64,000 bases of DNA from an uncultured Helicobacter sp. Lineage in GTDB: Bacteria; Campylobacterota; Campylobacteria; Campylobacterales; Helicobacteraceae. This document shows, piece by piece, positions 33,716 to 42,400 of the stretch. A program made the translations under genes and the position numbers. The stretch lies in the NCBI GenBank assembly GCA_944326445.1, contig CALVDZ010000003.1:151115-215114 (forward strand), given 5' to 3'. The notes under the pieces were generated by a model. It was not told where the DNA came from. It made no database searches and worked only from the letters and a program-made list of their open reading frames with translations. Position 1 is the stretch's first letter. Each line of letters opens with the position of its first letter.

Positions 33716-35308
33716 ATGCTAGGCACAATCCGCTCAAAGATTACCGCCATACTTTTGTCCTTTATCGCCATCTTACTTGGCGTGGTGTTGTTTAATCTCC
33801 AAAGTGGCTTTAAGAGCCTAGCCAAAAACAACACGACAAGCGAGCTCAATAAACTCAATGCTATGCTTTTTGAAGGGCTCAAAGTCGCGATGAATTCTGG
33901 CGATCCTGAAGTGATTAATGGCTTTATCAATGGGGCGCAGCACACGCCCGGCGTGCTAAATCTGCAGATATTTCCCTCTAGAGATGTTATTGAGCTTATG
34001 GGATTGCAAAAAGTCGTGAGCGATGATGTGGAGATTAAGAGGATTTTTGCGGATAAGACACAAGAGCTTAGAGCCTACCAAAGCAGTGGGGATAGCGGCT
34101 ATGTGATGCTAAAGCCCCTCCTAGCCCAAGAGAGCTGTCTAGCCTGCCACGGGACTTCACAGATAGGAGACGCGCTGGGCGTGGCAAAAATCACGATTTC
34201 AAACAAAGAGATGCTAGCGGATTCTGATAGGATTTTGCTCGAGATTGTGCTGTGGATTTTGGGCGTGGTGGGTGCAATGCTCATCGTGCTGTTTTTTGTC
34301 TTTAGGACTCTTGTGTTTGCGCCCATAGAAAATCTCGCCAATGTCGCCAAAGATCTCTCCCAAGGCGATGGCGATCTCACCAAACGCCTGCCCATAAGAA
34401 ACCAAGATGAGATAGCTAAGGCAAGCGCGTATATCAATGCCTTTATCCAAAAAATTAGCGACACCATTAGCAACGCCAAGCACACTTCACACCAAAATAT
34501 CACACAAGCGCGCAATCTCTCGGACTCTTCCCAAGAGATAGATTCACGCATTGCCCAAAGTGCGGAGGTGGTGCATAAAAGCGCGAGTATGCGCGAGGAG
34601 CTTGAAGTGGTGCTCCAAGATTCTATCGCATTGGCACAAAGGAGTGCTGATGATGTGAAAGAATCTTTTACCCAACTCACAAACACCAAAGAAGTGCTTG
34701 CCCAAATGGTGCGCTCTCTCCAACAAAATGTGAGCACAGAGCACGAAATCGCAAGCCGATTAGAATCCGATGCTAAGGAGAGTGAGCGTATCAAAGATGT
34801 GCTTGCTCTCATCGATGAAATCGCCGATCAAACCGCACTCCTCGCGCTCAATGCTAATATAGAAGCCGCGCGCGCTGGAGAAGCGGGGCGGGGCTTTGCC
34901 GTGGTGGCTGATGAGGTGCGCAAACTTGCAGAGCGCACACAAAAGGGGCTAAGCGAGATAAATGCAGTGGTCAATGTGATCATCCAATCTTCACACGATG
35001 CCAACGCAGCGATGGGAGAAAATGTGGAGAATATCTCGCAGGTGGCGGATTCTTCGATTGAGAGTGCGGAATCTTTAGAGCAGAGTATGCGCTCACTCCA
35101 GAGTGCGCTTGATGCCTCCTCCCAATCACTGCACAAGGCAAATGAGCTCTTTAAGGCTATCAGTGAGATTTTAACAAACCTCAAGCTGCTAGATACGCTC
35201 ATCAGTCAAAATAGCCAAAGCGTGCATACGATAAACACCATCTCTAGAGACATAGCTTCTAAGGCGGATACACTCAATAAGCAGCTAGATTTGTTTAAAT
35301 GCGAGTAG
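33716..35308 (+). CDS. Methyl-accepting chemotaxis protein with a c-type haem motif in its sensor
   Basis: The receptor has an N-terminal membrane helix (about 10-28), a periplasmic sensor of about 140 residues, a second helix (about 172-195), a HAMP domain (LVFAPIENLANVAKDLSQGDGDLTKRLP) and a long signalling hairpin whose tip contains IDEIADQTALLALNANIEAARAGEAGRGFAVVADEVRKLAERT-type sequence, beginning near residue 365. The sensor carries C141-L-A-C144-H145 shortly before helix 2, preceded by GYVMLKPLLAQES, so it likely binds haem c covalently and senses redox potential or a gas. That is inference. TAGGAG precedes the ATG. Confidence 0.93.
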   Translation: MLGTIRSKITAILLSFIAILLGVVLFNLQSGFKSLAKNNTTSELNKLNAMLFEGLKVAMNSGDPEVINGFINGAQHTPGVLNLQIFPSRDVIELMGLQKVVSDDVEIKRIFADKTQELRAYQSSGDSGYVMLKPLLAQESCLACHGTSQIGDALGVAKITISNKEMLADSDRILLEIVLWILGVVGAMLIVLFFVFRTLVFAPIENLANVAKDLSQGDGDLTKRLPIRNQDEIAKASAYINAFIQKISDTISNAKHTSHQNITQARNLSDSSQEIDSRIAQSAEVVHKSASMREELEVVLQDSIALAQRSADDVKESFTQLTNTKEVLAQMVRSLQQNVSTEHEIASRLESDAKESERIKDVLALIDEIADQTALLALNANIEAARAGEAGRGFAVVADEVRKLAERTQKGLSEINAVVNVIIQSSHDANAAMGENVENISQVADSSIESAESLEQSMRSLQSALDASSQSLHKANELFKAISEILTNLKLLDTLISQNSQSVHTINTISRDIASKADTLNKQLDLFKCE

Positions 35309-35496
35309 GGGGGATTTGTCTATGCAGGTTTAGCCTATGTATTGGCAATGCGAGCTCACACTCCCATTGCCTGTGCTAGGTAAGCACATATAGAATCTAA
35401 GTGCGAGATTCTGTGGTTTTTGGCATTAGTGCGTGAGAAACGCGGTGGTGGCGGCGTAGATTCTACAATCTGCATAGAATCTAGCCCTAATCCACC

Positions 35497-36459
35497 CTAC
35501 TGCCGTCTCCCAAAGGTTATGCCATACACTTCATTCCTTGTTTCAAAGAGCGGATCTTTGGGCGCACCCACGCCTTTTGGCAGCACCGCTGGCATAAACA
35601 CATCGCGATTGCAGCCCTCACCATCGTATTTTGTAACCCTAAGCGTGGCGATTTGCACCTCTTTGTGCTTGCCACTCCAAAGGGCGGTGGTGTCATCAGT
35701 CTTATCTTTTGGATTGGCTAGGATTAGCATCATTTTGTATTCTATAGGCTTGCTAGCGACTTTATTCTTAAAGTCCGCTTCTAGGAAGTCATTGCCTAGC
35801 TTCTTTGCCTCATCGGGTGTGAGTCCCTTCTCGCCCATCACAGGCACAAAGGCAAAGCGCGCTGGTATATCCCTGCCCTTGGTGTCTTTGAAGTAAAAAG
35901 TATGCACGCTATGATACTTCGTATTTGCTACACTAGGCGTGAGCGGGAGGGTAGCGAGGTATTTTTCATAATTTGCAAAAGATGGCGTTTCTTTAGTCAC
36001 CTTAGCAAGGTTTTGGGAATCCACCTTGCCATCTTTTGGGATTCTGATTTCAAAAAACTTCACAAACTCCTCTAAGTCTTTTGCAAAACTTATCTCGGCA
36101 TTGAGCGCGACAATCTCCCAACTATCGCTTTTGCCCCCGATTTTTAGAGCAAATCCCCTGCCCTTTGTGCCATCGCTTGCGTTAGGATTCCCACCGCCAA
36201 GCGAAAAGCGCACTTGTGTGGGGATAGCGGATTCTTTAAGCAATGGGATATCATAGGTTTTTGTGATATCCTTCACAGGCACAAGCTCCCCGATAGCGCA
36301 AAAACCCTTAGTGTGGTTTATCTTTTTGTGTGGATCTTTTGCATCGCCATTGAGTGTATAAAACAGCTCGGCGATACTCTCTGAATCTGTGCCAGATTGC
36401 GCCCACAGGACACTACATAAACTAAGCCCTAAGGCCAAAACTACTTTCCTTACTTTCAT
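35497..36459 (-). CDS. Periplasmic catalase-like haem protein (SrpA/HP0485-type)
   Basis: This is a short catalase-family protein of 320 residues with an export signal (about 1-21, cleaved after WAQ). The distal-His region is NHTKGFCAIGEL and the asparagine/phenylalanine segment is PTQVRFSLGGGNPNASDG-like. The C-terminal R-x-x-x-Y (RNEVYGITFGRR) fits the axial tyrosine. Such proteins act as weak peroxidases; H. pylori HP0485 is a similar protein from memory. It stands alone, with KatA and KapA not in the window. Confidence 0.88.
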   Translation of the reverse strand: MKVRKVVLALGLSLCSVLWAQSGTDSESIAELFYTLNGDAKDPHKKINHTKGFCAIGELVPVKDITKTYDIPLLKESAIPTQVRFSLGGGNPNASDGTKGRGFALKIGGKSDSWEIVALNAEISFAKDLEEFVKFFEIRIPKDGKVDSQNLAKVTKETPSFANYEKYLATLPLTPSVANTKYHSVHTFYFKDTKGRDIPARFAFVPVMGEKGLTPDEAKKLGNDFLEADFKNKVASKPIEYKMMLILANPKDKTDDTTALWSGKHKEVQIATLRVTKYDGEGCNRDVFMPAVLPKGVGAPKDPLFETRNEVYGITFGRRQ

Positions 36460-36639
36460 TGTTGCACTCCTTTAATGTGTTTTAGCGCGACATTATCACA
36501 CGCCATCATAAACTCAGTATAAATATTTTTATAAACCGCACACTATAATCGCGCTTCTACATTTTCATTCACTAGGTTTTGGGACAAAGCACAACGAGAC
36601 TTCTTTTCTCATTTATTTTTCTTCTCAAAGGATTTAGGA

Positions 36640-37317
36640 TTAAAGATACAAAATCTCTCGCAGTAGCATAAGTATCGCGGTTTGTGCGGCTTGTTTTTGC
36701 ACGCTTGTGCGATTACCGCTAAAGATATGTCGCTCCACCTTTGCTGCCTCGCCTCGGTGCTGCACGCCGATATACACGAGCCCCACGGGCTTTTGTGCGC
36801 TTCCTCCGCCCGGTCCGGCTATGCCGCTTGTCGCTAGGGCAAAGTCCGCACCGCTTAGGCGCAAAACCCCCTTGCACATCTGCGAGACGACTACCTCACT
36901 CACCGCACCAAAGCTCTGCAAATCGTGAGAATCTACGCCCAGCCAAGCTTCCTTGATGGCATTATCATAGCTTATCACACCGCCCAAAAACACCTCCGAA
37001 GCCCCGCTAATGCGTGTAAATTCATAGCCTAGCAGCCCGCCCGTGCAGCTCTCTGCGGTGCTTAGCTTTTGGTGCGTGGCTTTGAGCAGCGCGATAGCGG
37101 TTTGGGCGAGATTTTTGCCCCGCACGAGCTTAGAGCCAAAGAGCGCACTCACTTCACGCATAAACGCCTCTAGGGTGGCTTTGTGCGTGTGCGTGGCTCT
37201 GACAAACAAGCCGCTAGATTCTAAAAGCACATCGTTTTTTTGCGCAAGCGAGCTAAGGAGCGTGATGGCACTTAGAGAATCTATGCCGATGAGCAAAAAA
37301 GAGAGGGTATGTTTCAT
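36640..37317 (-). CDS. pncC: CinA C-terminal-type nicotinamide-nucleotide amidase
   Basis: The conserved part (residues about 75-220) contains KLSTAESCTGGLLGYEFTRI, the GGVISYDNAIKEAWLGV segment, TSGIAGPGGGSAQKPVGLVYIG and a final helix, the PncC/CinA_C domain that deamidates NMN to NaMN in pyridine nucleotide recycling. The first 70 residues are a divergent extension lacking the CinA molybdopterin-binding motifs, so the protein is longer than stand-alone PncC but not full CinA. Confidence 0.88.
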   Translation of the reverse strand: MKHTLSFLLIGIDSLSAITLLSSLAQKNDVLLESSGLFVRATHTHKATLEAFMREVSALFGSKLVRGKNLAQTAIALLKATHQKLSTAESCTGGLLGYEFTRISGASEVFLGGVISYDNAIKEAWLGVDSHDLQSFGAVSEVVVSQMCKGVLRLSGADFALATSGIAGPGGGSAQKPVGLVYIGVQHRGEAAKVERHIFSGNRTSVQKQAAQTAILMLLREILYL

Positions 37318-37424
37318 AACAGCACCTTTTGGAGTATTTTTATTGCAGATTGTGGCATTTTAGCATTTATTAATGCGTTTTTTTATACCCTCGGTGGATA
37401 ATCCACACAAAAAGGAGAGCGCGT

Positions 37425-38477
37425 ATGTCAAAGGCAAAGCAGCAGCTTGTAATCCGTCCAGAAAATAGTATGGACATCAAAGAAGTGTATAAAAAGAAAT
37501 CCGGCAGAATGAAAGAGGATTTTTACGAAAACGAGCTCCAAAAGCTCCATATAGAGCTTTGCAAACTGCAAAATTGGGTGAAAAAATACAAAAAAAAGAT
37601 AATGATCATCTTTGAAGGGCGCGATGCAGCAGGCAAAGGCGGCACAATAAAAGCCTTAACCGAGCACCTAAACCCCAGAGGTTGCCGCACCGTAGCACTC
37701 TCAAAGCCCACAGAGACAGAAAGCACAGAATGGTATTTTAAACGCTATATCTCCACACTGCCAAGCGGTGGGGAAATCGTCTTTTATGACAGGAGTTGGT
37801 ATAACCGCGCGGGGGTAGAAAAAGTGATGGGCTTTTGCACCCAGGAGCAGTATAAGGAGTTTATCACGCAAGTGGCTAATCTCGAGCATATGATTATCGC
37901 AAGCGGCACGATGATTTTTAAATACTTTCTTGATGTGGGCAAAGATGAGCAAAAACGCAGAATCTTGCGCCGCAAAACCGATCCATTGCGTATGTGGAAG
38001 TTAAGTCCCATCGATGACAAATCCCTAGGGCTTTGGAATGAATACACCGAGGCGTTTGAAAAGATGTTTGCGCGCACACATACGCATTTTTGCCCGTGGG
38101 TGGTCGTCAATACCAACGACAAAAAGCGCGCACGGCTCAATGTCGCACGCGATTTGCTAAGCAAAATCGACTACGAGGACAAGGATCAAACGCGTGTGTG
38201 CCTGCTCCCAGATCCGCATATCGTGTGGCAGTATTCTGAATACCAACACTATAGCGACGATCCCACCAAGGAGGTTTTGGCGCAATTTAAAGAGCGTAAA
38301 AAAGACAAGCTCGCAAAAACCAAAGTGACAAAAGATAAGGGCAAAAACAAAAAGGACAAAAAGCAAGCCAAAAAGGCGCAGGATACGCATACGCCTAAAT
38401 CCGAGCAAATAGCACAATCCCAACATACAGAATCTAAGCCCTCAAAGCCATTAGATGAAGGAGAAAATAAACGCTAG
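37425..38477 (+). CDS. ppk2: Polyphosphate kinase 2
   Basis: PPK2 transfers phosphate between polyphosphate and nucleotides, usually to make GTP or ATP. The Walker A is GRDAAGKGGTIKAL, the lid and Walker B region are YFKRYISTLPSGGEIVFYDRSWYNRAGVE-type sequence near residues 104-132, and the core ends near residue 290. A Lys/Ala-rich then Ser/Gln-rich tail of about 60 residues (KDKKQAKKAQ, TESKPSKPLDE) is an extra. The ATG has AAGGAGAG upstream. Confidence 0.94.
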   Translation: MSKAKQQLVIRPENSMDIKEVYKKKSGRMKEDFYENELQKLHIELCKLQNWVKKYKKKIMIIFEGRDAAGKGGTIKALTEHLNPRGCRTVALSKPTETESTEWYFKRYISTLPSGGEIVFYDRSWYNRAGVEKVMGFCTQEQYKEFITQVANLEHMIIASGTMIFKYFLDVGKDEQKRRILRRKTDPLRMWKLSPIDDKSLGLWNEYTEAFEKMFARTHTHFCPWVVVNTNDKKRARLNVARDLLSKIDYEDKDQTRVCLLPDPHIVWQYSEYQHYSDDPTKEVLAQFKERKKDKLAKTKVTKDKGKNKKDKKQAKKAQDTHTPKSEQIAQSQHTESKPSKPLDEGENKR

Positions 38478-38479
38478 AT

Positions 38480-38555
38480 TGGCGACCCCTGCAAGATTTG
38501 AACTTGCGTAACCGCCTAGAAGGGGCGGTATCCTTGGCCACTAGATGAAGGGGTC
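38480..38555 (-). tRNA. tRNA-Glu (UUC), CCA encoded, atypical anticodon loop
   Basis: On the minus strand GACCCCT pairs with AGGGGTC (7-bp acceptor), with discriminator G and CCA encoded. The D-arm is ATCTAGTGGCCAAGGAT, the anticodon stem is CCGCC/GGCGG, and the T-arm is GCAAG-TTCAAAT-CTTGC. The loop reads CCTTCTA, so the anticodon is TTC (Glu), but position 33 is C instead of the near-universal U and position 37 is U. A TATAAT on the minus strand (38614-38619) lies 59 bases upstream. The tRNA ends two bases after ppk2. Confidence 0.85.
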
Positions 38556-38663
38556 GAGAGGTGAGTGTGTGGATAGCAAGATGGCTAGGAGCCACGATGT
38601 TTGCAAAGAGCCAATTATACAAAAAATTCCCCAAATAAAGTGTATCAATTAAAACTTCTCCCC

Positions 38664-38669
38664 TATAAT
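38664..38669 (+). promoter_or_regulatory. Promoter -10 box for the DUF305 gene
   Basis: TATAAT lies 33 bases before the ATG at 38703 in the gap between divergent tRNA-Glu and this gene. Confidence 0.5.
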
Positions 38670-38702
38670 GCCAAGCGCAATTCCCCACTTGAAAGGATTT
38701 TT

Positions 38703-39365
38703 ATGTTACTTCGTTTTGTTTTTGCAGGATTTTTGGCTATGGGTTTGGTATCTGCTAACACACACGCCCACCACGAGCACAATCACGACGAGCACCACAC
38801 CGAGCAGCAAGAGCAACCCACGCTAAGCCAAAGTGCCTCAAGCCAAGCAATGCTAGATTCTATGCACGCACCGATGATACTCCAAGACTTTTCAGAATCC
38901 AGAAGCCCAGAGATCGATTATCTTACCGATATGATCCCCCATCATCAGGGTGCGGTGGATTCTGCGACGCTGCTTTTGCCACATATTACTAACGACGAGC
39001 TACACACACTCGCACAAAACATCATCCAATCCCAAACTAAAGAAATCGAGGAGTTCAAAGCCCTGCTTAGCGGCGATACAATCACAAGCACGACGCTATC
39101 AAACGCGGATTACAAGGAGTTTCTCAAAGCCAACAAGCAGGCGATGGATACGATGATGCACCAAATGCACGAGATAAAGCCCACAGATGATATCCAAAAG
39201 GACTTCGTGCGCGCGATGATAGCCCACCACAACGGCGCGATTAAGACTTCAAAAATTATCCTCGCCTATGCCAAAGATCCCCAGATTCGCAAAATCGCTC
39301 AAGGCATCATTGCCGAGCAAGAGAGTGAAGTGAAGCTTATGCAAGAGCTCCTCAAAAAGCTCTAG
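38703..39365 (+). CDS. DUF305 family exported protein, His-rich N-terminus
   Basis: The DUF305 signature appears twice, as in the family's four-helix bundles: YLTDMIPHHQGAVDSA and FVRAMIAHHNGAIKTS, each with paired histidines that probably bind metal (often copper). An export signal (residues 1-18) is followed by a histidine/glutamate-rich stretch (HAHHEHNHDEHHTEQQ) suited to metal capture. AAAGGA precedes ATG 38703; the frame is open upstream but that part covers the promoter. A periplasmic metal-handling role is inferred. Confidence 0.88.
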   Translation: MLLRFVFAGFLAMGLVSANTHAHHEHNHDEHHTEQQEQPTLSQSASSQAMLDSMHAPMILQDFSESRSPEIDYLTDMIPHHQGAVDSATLLLPHITNDELHTLAQNIIQSQTKEIEEFKALLSGDTITSTTLSNADYKEFLKANKQAMDTMMHQMHEIKPTDDIQKDFVRAMIAHHNGAIKTSKIILAYAKDPQIRKIAQGIIAEQESEVKLMQELLKKL

Positions 39366-40064
39366 GACTTAAATCCCAAAACCTAGCATTAGAGAATCTA
39401 GGCAGTCTTTAGATTCTATAATGCAAACAACTCTTTTTCTTTCCCTCCACACTAAGTCAAGCGGGTATGCAATGTGTGCGGTAAGATTGCAGATTTTTGG
39501 AGGGCGTGGAGCTAGTCTGCTTCTTTCAAAGCAAGCTTACGCACTACAATGATTAAAGAGCTTATAACAAAATGCCAAGCCAAACGCACAATCCCAAGCA
39601 AAACACAGAATCTAGTGTGGGCTTAGAATCCAACATGGATTGAGAATCCAAAACAATTGGAAAATTTGCAAATTTACAACACTAAAAGCCTTGATGAGGT
39701 TTTTTGAAATGGTAAGTTTTGAATCTTTTTTGTATTCTATATTGTAGATTCTACGATTTTTTAGATTCTAGGTTTTGTTTTTGTGGATTTTGAAGCGGAT
39801 TTTGCAATGGCCTTAGAATCTATAAGGCTAGATTCTAAGGCCACTTGAGATTCTGTGCGTGGTCTTGCTTGCCTTGTGTGGATTCTGTAAGATTGCTACT
39901 GCTAGCAAAACTATTCATTGCGATATGCCTCTCACAAAACGAAGTTTCTTTAGAAAACGAAGCTTCTTTAGAAATTTTTCAACCTTAGCACATTGCAAGC
40001 CCACAGAGCCCCATTTTACCACAAAAGGTGGTTTAATAGAATCCATAGGGCTTAAGCGGCTCTT
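39366..40064. other. Repeat-rich intergenic region
   Basis: About 700 bases without a gene. It holds the AGAATCTA/TAGATTCT hairpin with loop GGCAGTCTT (39393-39417). A stretch at 39466-39530 resembles 51096-51120 (AGCGGGTATGCAATG followed by AAGATT). Many AGATTCT words follow, and two adjacent copies of GAAG(T/C)TTCTTTAGAAA (39941-39956 and 39959-39974). A short plus-strand frame at its end is repeat sequence, not a gene. Confidence 0.6.
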
Positions 40065-41723
40065 TTAGTGAGCCACTGCCTCGCTTGCACCAATCCCGGT
40101 TTGAGCGCGGAAGTCTTGGGCTTTGAACCCTGCTCTATCGATTTTTGCACGCTCACTATTATCAAGCTTAGAGATGATATAGATGAGGACAAGTGTCAAT
40201 GGTATCGTAAAGATAGCGGGGTGCTCATAAGGGAAAATCGCCTCAGGGAAATGTAGCACTTTTACCCACACACTTTTACTAAGTAACACAAGTGCCAAAA
40301 CGCTGATAAGTCCGATGAGTCCGCCCCAAAACACGCCTTTTGTCGTGAGATCTTTCCAATAAATGCAAAGTAGAATGATAGGGAAATTCACGCTTGCTGC
40401 GATAGCGAAGGCAAGTCCCACCATAAAGGCGACATTTTGATTTTCAAAACCTATGCCTAGGACGATAGCCAAGACTCCAAGTCCGATAGAGGCACCTTTG
40501 GTAACACGCATCTCAAGCTTTGGATCGCACACGCCGTTTTTGCAGACATTGACAAACAAATCGTGGCTTATCGCACCCGCTCCAGAGATGGCTAACCCCG
40601 CCACCACTGCCAAAATCGTAGCAAACGCCACTGCGGAGATAAATCCTAAAAACACATCGCCACCAAGCACTTGAGCTAGGAGCACAGCCACCATATTGCT
40701 CGCACCGGTAAAATTCCCCTCGCTATCAGTGAATTCCGGATTGCCTAGCAAAAACGCGATAGCCCCAAACCCGATGATAAAGGTAAGGATATAGAAATAT
40801 CCGATAAGTCCGGTAGCATAAAACACGGATTTGCGCGCTTCTTTAGCGTCTTTGACGGTGAAAAATCGCATAAGGATATGGGGCAAGCCCGCCGTGCCAA
40901 ACATCAACGCTAACCCCAAAGAAATCGCAGAAACAGGATCGGGCAGGAAGGTCCCCGGACTCATAATCGCCTCGCCCTTGCTATGATTAGACACAGCCTT
41001 AGCAAACCAAGAGGCGAGATCAAAATTTGCATGATAGAGCACCATAAGCGCCATAAAGGTTGAACCGCCCAAAAGCAAACACGCCTTGATGATTTGCACC
41101 CAAGTGGTGGCGTGCATTCCCCCAAAGACGACATAACAAATCATCAAAATCCCTACAAGCACCACAGCCACGGTGTATGGAAGTCCAAAGAGCACTTGTA
41201 TGAGCTGCCCTGCGCCCACCATTTGTGCGATGAGATAAAAGACGATTACCGCTAAGCCGCTGATAGCCGAGATCGTGCGGATGGGCTTAGATTTGAGGCG
41301 ATAGGCGACAATGTCGGCAAAGGTGTATTTGCCAAGATTGCGGAATTTTTCTGCGATTAAGAAAAGCACGATAGGCCAACCAACCAAAAAGCCCACAGAA
41401 TAAATCAAGCCATCAAAGCCATTGGTAAAAACTAGCGCGACGATTCCTAGGAAGCTCGCTGCGCTCATATAATCCCCCGCAATGGCGATACCATTTTGCA
41501 TACCCGTGATATTGCCCCCTGCGGTGTAGAATCCATCGGCGGATTTGGACTTTTTGCTTGAAAAATAGGTAATGCTTAGCGTGGCGAGCACAAACAGCAC
41601 AAAAAGCGCGATAGCGATGAGATTGAGATCGCTTTTTTCTACATCTCCTGCGTCAAAGCCCGCGCCCAATACGACTTGTGTAAGGCTTGCAAACAAAAGC
41701 CCTAAAAAGATTTTATGTTTCAT
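40065..41723 (-). CDS. actP: Cation/acetate symporter ActP (sodium:solute symporter family)
   Basis: The 552-residue protein has about 13 membrane helices and the SSS-family pattern: TAGGNITGMQNGIAIAGDYMSAASFLGI near the sodium site (residues about 67-95), FADIVAYRLKSKPIR, and VAGLAISGAGAISHD. This is the ActP subgroup, which takes up acetate and similar short acids. The partner DUF485 gene lies four bases upstream, as in the yjcH-actP pair, supporting the assignment. Confidence 0.9.
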   Translation of the reverse strand: MKHKIFLGLLFASLTQVVLGAGFDAGDVEKSDLNLIAIALFVLFVLATLSITYFSSKKSKSADGFYTAGGNITGMQNGIAIAGDYMSAASFLGIVALVFTNGFDGLIYSVGFLVGWPIVLFLIAEKFRNLGKYTFADIVAYRLKSKPIRTISAISGLAVIVFYLIAQMVGAGQLIQVLFGLPYTVAVVLVGILMICYVVFGGMHATTWVQIIKACLLLGGSTFMALMVLYHANFDLASWFAKAVSNHSKGEAIMSPGTFLPDPVSAISLGLALMFGTAGLPHILMRFFTVKDAKEARKSVFYATGLIGYFYILTFIIGFGAIAFLLGNPEFTDSEGNFTGASNMVAVLLAQVLGGDVFLGFISAVAFATILAVVAGLAISGAGAISHDLFVNVCKNGVCDPKLEMRVTKGASIGLGVLAIVLGIGFENQNVAFMVGLAFAIAASVNFPIILLCIYWKDLTTKGVFWGGLIGLISVLALVLLSKSVWVKVLHFPEAIFPYEHPAIFTIPLTLVLIYIISKLDNSERAKIDRAGFKAQDFRAQTGIGASEAVAH

Positions 41724-41727
41724 AATG

Positions 41728-42063
41728 TTACCTCCCGTCTTTCAACTCATCGATAAGCCCACTTTGGTGTAACTCTTCTATCACTTCTTCTTGCTCTTTG
41801 TCAAAGTATTTGTTGGCAAAAAATGTATAAACACCTGTAAGCACGATGGAGAGCACAATGAGGAAGATACCAAACATAATGCCAAATGTGATAGAGCTAG
41901 GCCCTAGCCTATACCCCAAAACTTCAGGGAAAAATCCCACGCCCACGATGAAGCCATAGTAGCATACGAGCACAATCACTGCGAGAGCAAGTCCGAATCT
42001 GTTTCGGAATCTCACGAATTGCTGAAAACGCTGCAACACAGCCTGTCTATTGTTGCTTGTCAT
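41728..42063 (-). CDS. DUF485 (YjcH-like) membrane protein
   Basis: This 111-residue protein has two membrane helices (about 22-44 and 56-82) and the DUF485 pattern RRNRFGLALAVIVLVCYYGF-like, GITFGIMFGIFLIVLSIVLTG, then VYTFFANKYFDKE. AAGGAG lies just before ATG 42063; the frame runs further up but without a site. It is the standard partner of actP, with unknown molecular role. Confidence 0.88.
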   Translation of the reverse strand: MTSNNRQAVLQRFQQFVRFRNRFGLALAVIVLVCYYGFIVGVGFFPEVLGYRLGPSSITFGIMFGIFLIVLSIVLTGVYTFFANKYFDKEQEEVIEELHQSGLIDELKDGR

Positions 42064-42203
42064 AAGGCACTCCTTTTTGTTGAGATTCCCTATCAATGTA
42101 ACAAAAAAACAACAATTTGTGGAACTTTTGCCACCACAAAAGGGCAATTTTGGAGAGTTTGTGTAATTAGATTCTATAAAAATACCTATACACAGGGGAT
42201 TCT

Positions 42204-42341
42204 ATGGCATATACACAAAATGAAACATTTATAAAATCTCATCGCTTTTTTGCAGAATTTAGGACAGAATCTGTGGCATGCCCCATTAGCATAGGCGGTA
42301 TGGAAGCGGTATTGAAACAATTTGGATTTTACACGATTTAG
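42204..42341 (+). CDS. Possible small protein, 45 residues
   Basis: ATG 42204 has AGGGGA five bases upstream and opens a 45-codon frame (NETFIKSHRFFAEFRTES; then SIGGMEAVLKQFGFYTI). I recognise no family. It ends 60 bases before the efflux operon and could be a leader peptide or a remnant; chance is possible. Confidence 0.3.
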   Translation: MAYTQNETFIKSHRFFAEFRTESVACPISIGGMEAVLKQFGFYTI

Positions 42342-42400
42342 ATTCTATATGGGTGCGCGCTGGCATTTTGCCGCCGCATTTTAAGAGTAAAGGTAGCCAA

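Noticed and set aside
39366..40064. CRISPR-like array from recurring short words
   Set aside because: The recurring words have irregular spacing, vary in orientation and have no equal-length spacers or cas genes near them.
39859..40068. A 69-codon plus-strand frame containing RSFFRKRSFFRN
   Set aside because: The repeated peptide is just two tandem copies of the dispersed core GAAG(T/C)TTCTTTAGAAA; it runs into actP on the other strand.
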